From: JACVRW01 sp963765135
Lineage (GTDB): Bacteria > Actinomycetota > Thermoleophilia > Solirubrobacterales > Thermoleophilaceae
Reading direction: 5' to 3'
Assembly: GCA_963765135.1 (NCBI GenBank)
Contig: CAVXUX010000001.1
Location: forward strand, 310,001 to 374,000
Length of the DNA: 64,000 nt
Shown here: positions 29,245 through 36,946 of the stretch, piece by piece
Layout of the letters: each line of letters opens with the position of its first letter
Numbering within the stretch: position 1 is the stretch's first letter
Notes under the pieces: generated by a model
Databases searched by the model: none
The model's input: the letters and a program-made list of their open reading frames with translations, nothing else
Told to the model about the DNA's origin: nothing
Position numbers and translations under genes: made by a program

Positions 29245-29384
29245 AACTGCAGCGACGAAGGGGTGCGAGCTCGGCCGCCGCTGGCCATCTTCCGGCGGGG
29301 GTTCCGGAAGAAGCGTCCCTATACGTCACGTTTCTTCCGGGACCGGCGCCCCAGCGACCGAACCCACCCCTTTTCGCTGCAGTT
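29245..29384. repeat. 140-bp near-palindromic element between rsmG and parA
   Basis: Outer arms AACTGCAGCGACGAAGGGGTG (29245-29265, first 20 shown plus G) and its near-complement at 29365-29384 differ by two positions. Inner arms GGTTCCGGAAGAAGCGT (29300-29316) and ACGTTTCTTCCGGGACC (29328-29344) pair with two mismatches around an 11-nt loop. The whole region can fold as a single long hairpin. Its ends (CTGCAGC.....AAGGG) match those of the element at 17348-17467 read on the minus strand, so the two look like one family. It fills most of the 256-bp gap between rsmG and parA. Confidence 0.72.
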
Positions 29385-29411
29385 GGCCGGCGCCCAGCAC
29401 GGCCGCGCCCC

Positions 29412-30134
29412 CTACCCCAGCGGGCGCTTCGCCGCCATCCCCGCCCGCCGTGGGAACCGCTCCGGCGTGGGCGCGATCTTGCGGAACACGTGCAGATGCC
29501 GGTCGCGGGCCCCTTCGAACGGCTCGACTCGCAGCACCTCCTCGGCCGCGAGCCCGACCGCGGCGGCGGCCGCCGCACCGCTCGCCTCCTCCTCCGCCGA
29601 GCGCGCCCCCTTCCACGCCACCAGCACGCCTCCCTCCCGCAGCAGCGGCGCCGCGTACTCGACCAGCACCGGTAGCGCTGCCACGGCGCGCGCCACCACC
29701 GCGTCGTACGCCGACCCCCCGCCGCCCAGTGCCGCCGGCGTCCCCGCCCAGTCCTCCGCTCGCGCGGTGATCGCGTGGGCGTTCGAGAGCTCCGCCGCCT
29801 GCGCCAGCCGCCCGATCACCGCCGTCTTGCGCCCGGTCGCCTCGATCAGGTCCACGCGCGCGCGCGGCAACGCGATCGCCAGCGCCAGCCCCGGGAACCC
29901 GGCCCCCGCCCCCACGTCGGCGATCCGCCGAGCGCGCCCGAGGTCGCTCACGGCCAGCCCGCTCAGGCTGTCCGCCACGTGCGCGTCGAGCGCCTCGGCC
30001 GGCGCGCTGACCGTCGTGTGCGGGTCGGCCTCCGCGGCCAGTGCCTCCAGCACCCGGCGGATCTGCTCGTCCGACCCGGCCGACAGCCCGAAGCGCTCAC
30101 ACAGCGCCGCGAGCGTTTCACGCGAAACGCTCAG
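29412..30134 (-). CDS. rsmG: 16S rRNA (guanine-N7) methyltransferase RsmG
   Basis: About 240 residues. The SAM-binding core IADVGAGAGFPGLALAIALP and VDLIEATGRKTAVIGRLAQ are RsmG/GidB signatures. It methylates G527 of 16S rRNA. The N-terminal helix expected in this family (ETLAALCERFGLSAGSDEQ) precedes the first GTG (30053). It is kept only if translation begins at CTG 30134, which overlaps the jag stop as CTGA. The N-terminal codons include a parS-like sequence. Confidence 0.9.
   Translation of the reverse strand: MSVSRETLAALCERFGLSAGSDEQIRRVLEALAAEADPHTTVSAPAEALDAHVADSLSGLAVSDLGRARRIADVGAGAGFPGLALAIALPRARVDLIEATGRKTAVIGRLAQAAELSNAHAITARAEDWAGTPAALGGGGSAYDAVVARAVAALPVLVEYAAPLLREGGVLVAWKGARSAEEEASGAAAAAAVGLAAEEVLRVEPFEGARDRHLHVFRKIAPTPERFPRRAGMAAKRPLG
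30115..30128. promoter_or_regulatory. parS-like site 1
   Basis: GTTTCACGCGAAAC differs at one position from the widely conserved ParB-binding palindrome GTTTCACGTGAAAC. It lies inside the start of rsmG, about 2 kb from parB. Near-consensus sites close to dnaA are where ParB loads in most bacteria. Confidence 0.55.
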
Positions 30135-30820
30135 GGCTCGCGGAACGCCGGCGCCGGGCTGATCACGAGCCGGCGATCCGGCTCGTCGCCCTCCGAGTGA
30201 GTCTCGACGTCGCCGCGCTCGCTCAGGTACGTGTGCACGATCTTGCGCTCAGGCGCCCGCATCGGCTCCAGCTCGACGCCGCGGTCGTAGCGCAGCGCCT
30301 CGGCCGCCGCCCGGTCGGCCATGCGGTGCAGCGCGGTCTCGCGCCGCTCCCGGTACCCGGCCGCGTCGACCGTGACCTGCTTGCGGTCCTCGAGCCCCCG
30401 GTAGGCGGCCCGGAACGCCAGGTGCTGCACGGCGTCGATCGTCGACCCGTGCTTGCCGATCAGCAGGCCCAGCTCGTCTCCGTTGACGGTTGCGCGCACC
30501 TCGTCGTCGGTCTCCACGATGTCCACGGTCGCCCGCAATCCGAGCGCATGCACCACGCGCGCCACGATCGCGCGCACCCGCTCGCCCGGCTCCTCGGGGA
30601 TCACCTCGGCCGCCTCGCGCCAGGCCTCCGCGTCCACCTCCGCGCGCACGCGCGCGAGGCCGCCGCCCTCGGGCTCCTCGATCACCTCGAAGCTGACGGA
30701 CTCGGCCGTGATCCCGGGGAAGCGCGGCTCGAGCTCCTTCATGGCGGCCCACTTGGCCTCGCCGAGGCTGTCGCCCTCGCCCTCCGCGGACAGGTCCTCG
30801 GGGCGCGGGTCGTCGCTCAT
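30131..30820 (-). CDS. jag: Jag/KhpB-like RNA-binding protein (KH plus R3H domains)
   Basis: A 229-residue protein. It has an acidic N-terminus with a Jag-N-like stretch, a KH domain with VNGDELGLLIGKHGSTIDAV (the GxxG loop is IGKHG) and a C-terminal R3H-like region (YRERRETALHRMADRAA). It is the conserved partner of yidC in Gram-positives and binds RNA affecting cell division and wall synthesis. The start ATG 30820 overlaps the yidC stop (ATGA). Confidence 0.9.
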   Translation of the reverse strand: MSDDPRPEDLSAEGEGDSLGEAKWAAMKELEPRFPGITAESVSFEVIEEPEGGGLARVRAEVDAEAWREAAEVIPEEPGERVRAIVARVVHALGLRATVDIVETDDEVRATVNGDELGLLIGKHGSTIDAVQHLAFRAAYRGLEDRKQVTVDAAGYRERRETALHRMADRAAAEALRYDRGVELEPMRAPERKIVHTYLSERGDVETHSEGDEPDRRLVISPAPAFREP

Positions 30821-31674
30821 CGCCTGCGACCCGACCGCTTCTTCTTCTTGCGCGGAGACCGCGGCGGGGCCTTCACGGCGGCCCCGTTGCCGCCCTCGGC
30901 GGCTCCGGCCTTGGCGCCCTTGCCATCGCTCGCCCCTGAGCCGCTCGCTGCGGCGGCGGCCGGGGGCTTCCCGCGCGCGGGCTGCGCGTCGGCGGGCGTG
31001 TCCTCCGGCCGCTCCGGCTTCGGATAGAGCTTCTTCACGGCCAGCTGCTGCCCGATCGTCCACACGTTGGTCGTGATCCAGTACACGATCAGACCCGCCT
31101 GGAAGTTGATGATGAAGACGACGAAGACGAACGGCAGCGCGAACATGATGCGCCGCTGGGTCGGGTCCGCGCTGAAGGCCGTGACGGCGGTCGCGGCCAG
31201 CTGGGTGCCGACGTAGAGGACGATCATCGCGACCAGCAGGACCGGCTGGTCGTTGAAGCTGACCGTCTCGGCGAGGTTGTTGATCGGCCCGAACGCCGCG
31301 TTGCCGGCGATGTCCGCCTTGAACTCGTCCGAGCGCAGCAGATAGAAGAGCGAGATGAAGAACGGGATCTGCAGCACCAGCGGCAGGCAGGACCCGAGCG
31401 GGTTGACCTTCTCGCGCTGGTAGAAGGCCATGACCTCCTGGTTCATCCGCTGGCGGTCGTCCTTGTAGCGCTCCTGGATCTTCTTGATCTCGGGCTGCAG
31501 CGTCTGAAGGCGCTGCATCGACTTCACGCCCTTGAACGTGAGCGGCAGGATCGCGATCCGCACCGTGAACGTCAGCAGGATGATCGACCAGCCCCACGAC
31601 CCGCCGACCAGGTCGTGCCAGAACTCCAGGATCCACTGGCAGGCGTCGATCAGCGGGCTGAGGATGTCTTGCAT
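30817..31674 (-). CDS. yidC: Membrane protein insertase YidC
   Basis: A 285-residue YidC/Oxa1/Alb3 insertase without the large periplasmic domain of Gram-negative forms. Hydrophobic segments include WSIILLTFTVRIAILPLTF (conserved Arg in the hydrophilic groove), a cytoplasmic hairpin (LQPEIKKIQERYKDDRQRM), LGSCLPLVLQIPFFISLFYL and IIDN-like helices to IVYWITTNVWTIGQQ. The C-terminal tail is alanine/proline-rich and highly basic (PRKKKKRSGRRR), suited to ribosome contact. Confidence 0.95.
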   Translation of the reverse strand: MQDILSPLIDACQWILEFWHDLVGGSWGWSIILLTFTVRIAILPLTFKGVKSMQRLQTLQPEIKKIQERYKDDRQRMNQEVMAFYQREKVNPLGSCLPLVLQIPFFISLFYLLRSDEFKADIAGNAAFGPINNLAETVSFNDQPVLLVAMIVLYVGTQLAATAVTAFSADPTQRRIMFALPFVFVVFIINFQAGLIVYWITTNVWTIGQQLAVKKLYPKPERPEDTPADAQPARGKPPAAAAASGSGASDGKGAKAGAAEGGNGAAVKAPPRSPRKKKKRSGRRR

Positions 31675-31677
31675 CGG

Positions 31678-31929
31678 CTAGGGGTTCGGTCGCGTGCGGA
31701 AGAGGGTCTGGTCCTCGACGAAGTCGACTCCGCCGTGACTCCAGGGATTGCAGCGGAGCAGTCGCCAGCCGGCGAGCACCGCTCCGCGCAGCACACCGTA
31801 GCGGCGAACCGCCTGGACCGCGTACTCGGAGCACGACGGGTGGTACTTGCAGCGCGCCGGCAGCGCCGGCGAGATCGTGCGCTGGTAGAGCCTGATCGGC
31901 GCCACCAGGAACCCGCGCAGCGCGCTCAA
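31678..31929 (-). CDS. yidD: Membrane protein insertion efficiency factor YidD
   Basis: An 83-residue protein with the full family core: IRLYQRTISPALPARCKYHPSCSEYA in outline, then GWRLLRCNPWSHGGVDFV. The cysteines and CNPW motif are invariant in YidD. It assists YidC-dependent insertion. It overlaps rnpA by four bases, as in most bacteria. Confidence 0.96.
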   Translation of the reverse strand: MSALRGFLVAPIRLYQRTISPALPARCKYHPSCSEYAVQAVRRYGVLRGAVLAGWRLLRCNPWSHGGVDFVEDQTLFRTRPNP

Positions 31930-32312
31930 GCCGCGCCTCCCCGACCGCCCGCGAGCCCCGCCTCGGCGAGCACGGACCGCAGCGCCTGCTCGATCGCGGG
32001 CTCGCCGCCCTCGCGAGCCAGCTCGCCCGCTGCGGGGCGCGCCACGATCACGAAATCGTGACCCGGCGTGAGCTCCTCGGCCCCGGCCCAGAACGCCTCG
32101 CGCAGCAGCCGCTTGATGCGGTTGCGCTCGACGGCGCCGCCGAGCTTGCGGCCAACCGAGATCCCCAGCCGCGGCTCGGTCTCCTCGTCCGAGCGCGGGA
32201 ACGCGTAGACGACCAGGTGCCGGCTCGCGTGCGAGCGGCCCTCCCGATAGACGCGCTCGAACTCTCCGCTGCGCGACAGCCTGCGGCGCTTGCGGCGCGC
32301 GCGGTCGGCCAT
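31926..32312 (-). CDS. rnpA: Ribonuclease P protein component
   Basis: A 128-residue basic protein. It has LSRSGEFERVYREGRSH, RLGISVGRKLGGAVERNRIKRLLREAF (RNR motif that contacts RNase P RNA) and HDFVIVARP. It processes tRNA 5' ends together with the RNA subunit. It follows rpmH by four bases. Confidence 0.96.
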   Translation of the reverse strand: MADRARRKRRRLSRSGEFERVYREGRSHASRHLVVYAFPRSDEETEPRLGISVGRKLGGAVERNRIKRLLREAFWAGAEELTPGHDFVIVARPAAGELAREGGEPAIEQALRSVLAEAGLAGGRGGAA

Positions 32313-32316
32313 ACGC

Positions 32317-32451
32317 CTACGGCGTGAGCCGCTTACGGCCCTTGGTGCGGCGGCGCCTCAGCACGTGCCGGCCAGCGCGCGTGCTCATCCGAGCACGGAA
32401 GCCGTGGGTGCGGGCGCGCTTGCGTTTCTTGGGCTGATAGGTGCGCTTCAT
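32317..32451 (-). CDS. rpmH: 50S ribosomal protein L34
   Basis: A 44-residue protein with the invariant start MKRTYQPKKRKRARTHGFRA and RMSTRAGRHVLRRRR. ATG 32451 is the family start; the longer frame to 32505 has no support. First gene of the leftward run, divergent from dnaA. Confidence 0.97.
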   Translation of the reverse strand: MKRTYQPKKRKRARTHGFRARMSTRAGRHVLRRRRTKGRKRLTP

Positions 32452-32694
32452 GGGGATCGAGACCGGCGCGCGAGCGAGTACATGCGCCGCGAGCGGAGGG
32501 TACACGACGACGGTCGAACCGCCCGCTCGTGACCTTTTCTCGCGTAATGCGGGGAACCCTGCCGGGGGTGCGACGAGGCGCTCGGGCGCCGTTGTATTCT
32601 CGGCTCGCCGAGGGCAGCGGTAGGCGATTTCGACGCGGTCCCTCTCTTCTACGCATCACGTTGGACCAGGCCCCGAGGAGGGTCTCGACAGTCT
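32452..32694. other. rpmH-dnaA divergent promoter region
   Basis: A 243-bp gap that must hold the promoters of both runs. I see no exact or one-mismatch DnaA box (TTATCCACA type) and no convincing -35/-10 pair. A strong purine tract, GAGGAGGG, at about 32674-32681 precedes the dnaA start by 13 bases. Confidence 0.6.
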
Positions 32695-34032
32695 GTGCCT
32701 GGCTCGATCGATCACCTATGGGACGACATCCGCGACGAGCTTCGTCGCGACACGCCCGACTTCAAGTTCCACCTCTGGATCGATCCGCTCGAGCTGGCGG
32801 GCGTGCACGGAAAGACCCTCTACGTGCGCGCGCCCGAGCACATCCGCACCTCGGTCGCCGAGCGCTACCTGCCCCTGCTGCGGCGCGCCGCCGCCGCGCG
32901 CTTCGACCCTCAGGCGACCGTGGAGGTGGTCGGGCCGGCCTGGTCCGCACCGCCGGCCGACCAGCCAGCCGCCGGCCCGGCCCCCGCGCTCGACGGTGAG
33001 CGCGGCGCGCGGCTGAACCCGAAGTACAGCTTCGACCAGTTCGTCATCGGCGAGGGCAACCGCTTCGCCCACGCGGCCTCGCTGGCCGTGGCGGAGCTGC
33101 CCGCCCAGGCCTACAACCCGCTCTTCCTGCACGGGCGCCCGGGGCTCGGCAAGACGCATCTGCTCCACGCGATCGGCAACTACGTCCAGCGCTACGGCTC
33201 CGGGCTGCGCGTGCGCTATGCGACGATCGAGGAGTTCACCACCGGCTTCGTCGACGCCGTGCGCCGCCACCGAACCGGCGACTTCAAGGACGACTTCCGC
33301 ACCGCCGACGTGGTCCTGATCGACGACGTGCAGTTCCTCGCCGGGCGCACCAAGACGCGCGAGGAGTTCTTCCACACGTTCAACGCCCTGCTCGACTCCG
33401 GGCGCCAGCTGGTGATCTCGTCGGATCGGAGCCCCGAGGACCTGCCCGACCTCGAGGCGCGCCTGTCGGAGCGCTTCCAGGCCGGCCTCGTGGTCGAGCT
33501 CGAGCCGCCACCCGCAGCTCTCCGCCGAGCCATCTTGGCCAAGCGAACTCGCGTCGACGACATCGAGGTATCGAGCGACGTCCTGGCCGAGATCGCGAAG
33601 CGGGTCGACAGCAGCGTGCGTGCGCTCGAGGGCGCTCTGATCCGGGTGATCGCCTATGCCTCGCTGAAAGGCGAGGAGGCCACGCCCGGACTCGTGCGGC
33701 ACGTACTGCAGCGTTTGGGCGAGGACACCGCCCCGGACGCCTGCGGCCTGTCCGAGATCCTCGACGCGGCGGCACAGGAGTTCGGCGTCGAGCGCGAGGC
33801 GCTGCTGGCCCGCGATCGCCGCCCCGCGGTCGCCACCGCACGCCAGGTCGCCATGTACCTCGCACGCGAGCTGACCGAGCACAGCCTTCCGGAGATCGGC
33901 CGGGGCATCGGCGGACGCAACCACAGCACCGTGCTGCACGCCGTCAACCGGATCAGCGCGGCGATGCGGACCGACACGGCTGTGCGCAACGCGGTCGACA
34001 ACCTCCACCGCCGCCTCGGCCACCACGCATAA
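32695..34032 (+). CDS. dnaA: Chromosomal replication initiator DnaA
   Basis: A 445-residue protein. Domain I is at about 1-85, a short proline/alanine linker (domain II) ends near 105, then NPKYSFDQFVIGEGNRFAHA opens the AAA+ domain. Walker A is LHGRPGLGKTHLLHA, Walker B VVLIDDVQFLAGR, with the sensor arginine region SSDRSPEDLPDLEARL. Domain IV ends with the DnaA-box-binding signature GGRNHSTVLHAVNRI. The start GTG 32695 gives MPGSIDHLWDDIRDEL. Domain II is unusually short for a high-GC Actinobacterium. Confidence 0.97.
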   Translation: MPGSIDHLWDDIRDELRRDTPDFKFHLWIDPLELAGVHGKTLYVRAPEHIRTSVAERYLPLLRRAAAARFDPQATVEVVGPAWSAPPADQPAAGPAPALDGERGARLNPKYSFDQFVIGEGNRFAHAASLAVAELPAQAYNPLFLHGRPGLGKTHLLHAIGNYVQRYGSGLRVRYATIEEFTTGFVDAVRRHRTGDFKDDFRTADVVLIDDVQFLAGRTKTREEFFHTFNALLDSGRQLVISSDRSPEDLPDLEARLSERFQAGLVVELEPPPAALRRAILAKRTRVDDIEVSSDVLAEIAKRVDSSVRALEGALIRVIAYASLKGEEATPGLVRHVLQRLGEDTAPDACGLSEILDAAAQEFGVEREALLARDRRPAVATARQVAMYLARELTEHSLPEIGRGIGGRNHSTVLHAVNRISAAMRTDTAVRNAVDNLHRRLGHHA

Positions 34033-34143
34033 CGGCCGATGTCAATGCGACAATCCACAGCCGGCTTCCCTTTTCTCAAGCCGAATTCGCGCCCCTATCG
34101 ACGTGTCGACAGGCACTACAAATTCAAGGTCAGGTAGTAGAAC
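34033..34143. other. Short dnaA-dnaN spacer
   Basis: Only 111 bp separate dnaA and dnaN. One degenerate DnaA-like 9-mer, CAATCCACA at 34052-34060, is present. There is no box cluster and no AT-rich unwinding element of the size usual for oriC. Confidence 0.6.
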
Positions 34144-35250
34144 TTGAAGCTCACCGTTTCCCGTGAAACGTTCCTCGCGAAGCTCGGCATCGCCGTTCGC
34201 GGGGCCTCTACGCGCAGTCCGATCCAGACGCTTGCCGGAGTGCTCCTGAAGGTCGAGGACGGCCGCGCAGAGCTGGAGGCCACCGACATGGAGCTCGGGG
34301 TGCGGGTCGCGCTCGAGCCGAGCGAGTCCACGCCGGGCCAAGCGGTCATCCCCGGCCGCCTCCTGCTGGACGTGGTCCGTTCGCTCCCGACCGACCAGCT
34401 GACGCTCGAGTACCGCAGCGCGCAGCAGGACGTCGAGGTGGTGGCGGGACCATCCAAGTTCCACTTGCGCACCTTGCCGCCGGAGGACTTCCCGAAGCTG
34501 CCGCAAGCCCCCGCCGAGGGCGGCATGACCGTTCCCGCCGGCGCTTTCGTGGACACGATCGCCCGCGTGGCCCGAGCCGCTTCGCGAGACGAGACGCGCC
34601 CGCACCTCACCGGCGTTCTCGTCACCGCCACCGGCAGCGAACTACGGATGGTCGCTACCGATTCGTACCGGCTGGCCGTGAAGGAGACCAAGCTCGAAGC
34701 CGCGCTGGAGGGATCGCTCGAGGCGAACGTTCCCGCCCGAACGCTCCAGGAGCTGGCTCGGATCGCCGGCGACGGCGAGAGCATCGGCGTGGCCGCCCTC
34801 GAGAACCAGGTGGTGTTCACCGTCGACGACGTGGTGCTGTCGTCGCGGTTGGTCGAGGGACGGTTCCCGAACTACCAGCAGCTGCTGCCCGAGTCGTACG
34901 AGCACGAGCTGCGCGTGAGCCGCGACGAGCTGCTGGAGGTCGTACGGCGGGTCGGCCTGCTGGCGCAGAAGAACGCGCCGCTGCGGCTGCGCTTCGCTGA
35001 GGGGAGCGTGGACGTTTCCGCCCAGACACCGGACGTCGGCGAGGCGAGCGAGTCCCTCCCCATTCCGTTCGCGGGCGAACCGTTGGAGATCGGCTTCAAC
35101 CCGGAGTTCTTCCGCGAGGGGCTGGAGAGCGCCGAGTCGGAGGAGCTGATCCTGAAGCTGATCAGTCCGCTGCGGCCCGGCCTGATCCAGTCGGGGACCG
35201 AGGGCTCCGACTTCGTCTACCTCGTGATGCCGATCAGGCTGAACGTCTAG
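34144..35250 (+). CDS. dnaN: DNA polymerase III beta subunit (sliding clamp)
   Basis: A 368-residue clamp with the three repeated clamp domains, for example LRMVATDSYRLAVKET in domain 2 and the C-terminal SDFVYLVMPIRLNV. It tethers DNA polymerase to DNA. The start is TTG 34144. The first codons contain a parS-like site. No strong Shine-Dalgarno is visible. Confidence 0.96.
   Translation: MKLTVSRETFLAKLGIAVRGASTRSPIQTLAGVLLKVEDGRAELEATDMELGVRVALEPSESTPGQAVIPGRLLLDVVRSLPTDQLTLEYRSAQQDVEVVAGPSKFHLRTLPPEDFPKLPQAPAEGGMTVPAGAFVDTIARVARAASRDETRPHLTGVLVTATGSELRMVATDSYRLAVKETKLEAALEGSLEANVPARTLQELARIAGDGESIGVAALENQVVFTVDDVVLSSRLVEGRFPNYQQLLPESYEHELRVSRDELLEVVRRVGLLAQKNAPLRLRFAEGSVDVSAQTPDVGEASESLPIPFAGEPLEIGFNPEFFREGLESAESEELILKLISPLRPGLIQSGTEGSDFVYLVMPIRLNV
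34156..34169. promoter_or_regulatory. parS-like site 2
   Basis: GTTTCCCGTGAAAC differs at one position from the parS palindrome GTTTCACGTGAAAC. It lies at codons 5-9 of dnaN, where, as in rsmG, it encodes VSRET. It is about 4 kb from the first site, on the other side of dnaA. Confidence 0.5.
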
Positions 35251-35263
35251 GCGGGCTCCGGCG

Positions 35264-36358
35264 GTGATCGTCACCCGCCTCGAGCTGCGCGACTTCCGCA
35301 ACTACGAGGCGGCCGAGCTGCAGCTGCCGGCCGGCCTCGCCGTGGTGGTGGGCCCCAACGGGGCCGGCAAGACCAATCTTCTCGAGGCCGTCTACTTCGG
35401 CTGCACCGGCGGCTCGCCACGCACCTCCAACGAGCGCGAGCTGGTCCGGCGCGGCGCGAGCGTAGCCCGCGTGGTCGTCGACACCCGCGACGACGAGGCC
35501 GCCCACCGGCTGGAGGTGGGCTTCGAGCCGGGCGAGGCCAAGCGGCTGCGCGTGGACGGGGCGGCTGTCAACAGCCTGTCGACGCTGGACGCTCGCCCGC
35601 TGGTGAGCGTCTTCATGCCCGAGCGGCTCGAGCTCGTCAAGGGCGCGCCGGCCGCCCGGCGCGCCCACCTCGACCAGGTGGTCGCCGCGCTCTGGCCGGC
35701 CCGGGCGGGGGCGCGAGCCGCCTACTCGCGCGCGCTGGCCCAGCGCAACGCCCTGCTCGGTCGCATCCGCGCGGGGGCCTCGTCGCCGTCCGCGCTGGAC
35801 GCCTGGGACGCCGAGCTCGCGCGCGAGGGGCTCGCCCTGATGGAGCACCGCGCGGAAGCGGTCGACGGGCTCCAGGAGCCGTTTGGCCGCCTGGCGGGCC
35901 AGCTCGGCCTGCCCGGCCCGGCGGAGGTGCGCTACCGGCCGCGCTCGGCCGCCGCGGACGCAGACGGCCTCGCCGCCGAGCTGGCCGAGCGGCGCGGCGC
36001 CGACCTCGACCGTGGCTTCACCGCGCACGGACCCCACCGCGACGAGCTCGGGCTGCGGCTCGACGGGGTGACGCTGCGCGCGTACGGTTCTCAGGGCCAG
36101 CAGCGAACGGCGCTGCTCGCGCTCCTGTTCGCCGAGCGCGAGCTGCTCAGCGCCCGCCGCGGCCGCCCGCCGCTGATGCTGCTCGACGACGTGATGTCCG
36201 AGCTCGACGCCGAGCGCCGCGAGCTGCTGGCCGAGCTGCTGCGCTCGGGCGGCCAGGCGATCGTCACAGCCACCGAGGCCGACCACGTGCCGGGCGTGGC
36301 CGAGGACGAGCTGGTCCGCGTCGGTGCCGGCGCGCTGCTCGGCCCGGTGGCGGCATGA
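35264..36358 (+). CDS. recF: DNA replication and repair protein RecF
   Basis: A 364-residue SMC-like ATPase. It starts IVTRLELRDFRNYEAAEL and has Walker A GPNGAGKTNLLEAVYF, a signature region AYGSQGQQRTALLALLFAE and Walker B LMLLDDVMSELDAERR. It loads RecA at gaps with RecO/RecR. The start is GTG 35264, and it is in the standard dnaN-recF order. Confidence 0.95.
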   Translation: MIVTRLELRDFRNYEAAELQLPAGLAVVVGPNGAGKTNLLEAVYFGCTGGSPRTSNERELVRRGASVARVVVDTRDDEAAHRLEVGFEPGEAKRLRVDGAAVNSLSTLDARPLVSVFMPERLELVKGAPAARRAHLDQVVAALWPARAGARAAYSRALAQRNALLGRIRAGASSPSALDAWDAELAREGLALMEHRAEAVDGLQEPFGRLAGQLGLPGPAEVRYRPRSAAADADGLAAELAERRGADLDRGFTAHGPHRDELGLRLDGVTLRAYGSQGQQRTALLALLFAERELLSARRGRPPLMLLDDVMSELDAERRELLAELLRSGGQAIVTATEADHVPGVAEDELVRVGAGALLGPVAA

Positions 36359-36407
36359 GGCGCTCGGTCTCGCGTCGGCTCGCCGGGACGCGCGGACGGG
36401 AGCTCGC

Positions 36408-36728
36408 TTGAGGCGCCTCGCCCCGCGCCCGCTTTCCCATGCGCTGGCAGACGCCATCGGCGCGGCCCGTCCCGCTGGTCTGCTCGCTTCGGTTCAGTCG
36501 GCTTGGCCGCCGGTGACCGGACCCGCGCTGGCGGCGGCCGCCACGCCCAGCTCCGAGCGCGACGGGACCGTCACCGTGACGTGCGAATCGGGGGTCTGGG
36601 CGCACGAGCTGGAGCTGCTCGCGCCGGACCTGACGGCACGGCTCAACGAGCACCTGGAGCGGGTCGGCGAGCCCGGTCGGGTGGAGCGTTTGCGCTTCGT
36701 CGTCGGTTCGGGGGCGAACCGGACCTGA
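36408..36728 (+). CDS. dciA: DciA-like replicative helicase loader (DUF721)
   Basis: A 106-residue protein between recF and gyrB, the position of DUF721/DciA in Actinobacteria. It has LSHALADAIGAARP and then the DUF721 core WPPVTGPALAAAATP, VTVTCESGVWAHELELLAPDL. DciA is the ancestral loader/partner of DnaB helicase, which fits the absence of dnaC. The start TTG 36408 is behind GGGAG. The frame is open further upstream over recF but without homology. Confidence 0.82.
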   Translation: MRRLAPRPLSHALADAIGAARPAGLLASVQSAWPPVTGPALAAAATPSSERDGTVTVTCESGVWAHELELLAPDLTARLNEHLERVGEPGRVERLRFVVGSGANRT

Positions 36729-36852
36729 GCGGCGCGCTCGAGGCGTCACGAAAATGTGGCCGTTTTGTCGCGATTTGCGGGCATTTTGTGCGGCTCAGAG
36801 CCGTCCGATACAGGGGGTAGCCTGCTAGTATTCAGAGCGGTCTTATGTAGCG

Positions 36853-36892
36853 CCCCGGTCCGTGCGCGAAGAGTCACGGGGCCGGGGTTTTT
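36853..36892 (+). terminator. Intrinsic terminator with U-tract before gyrB
   Basis: CCCCGGTCCGTG (36853-36864) pairs with CACGGGGCCGGGG (36875-36887) around a 10-nt loop and is followed by TTTTT. It lies 55 bp upstream of the gyrB start. Possible -10-like sequences (GATACA near 36808; TAGTAT near 36824) lie upstream of it. It can therefore end the dnaA-dciA transcript or act as an attenuator in the gyrB leader. Confidence 0.75.
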
Positions 36893-36946
36893 CACGGTGT
36901 GCGGGGGTGTCTAGGACGGGTCCCGCGCGACGACGGAAGGGACGGC

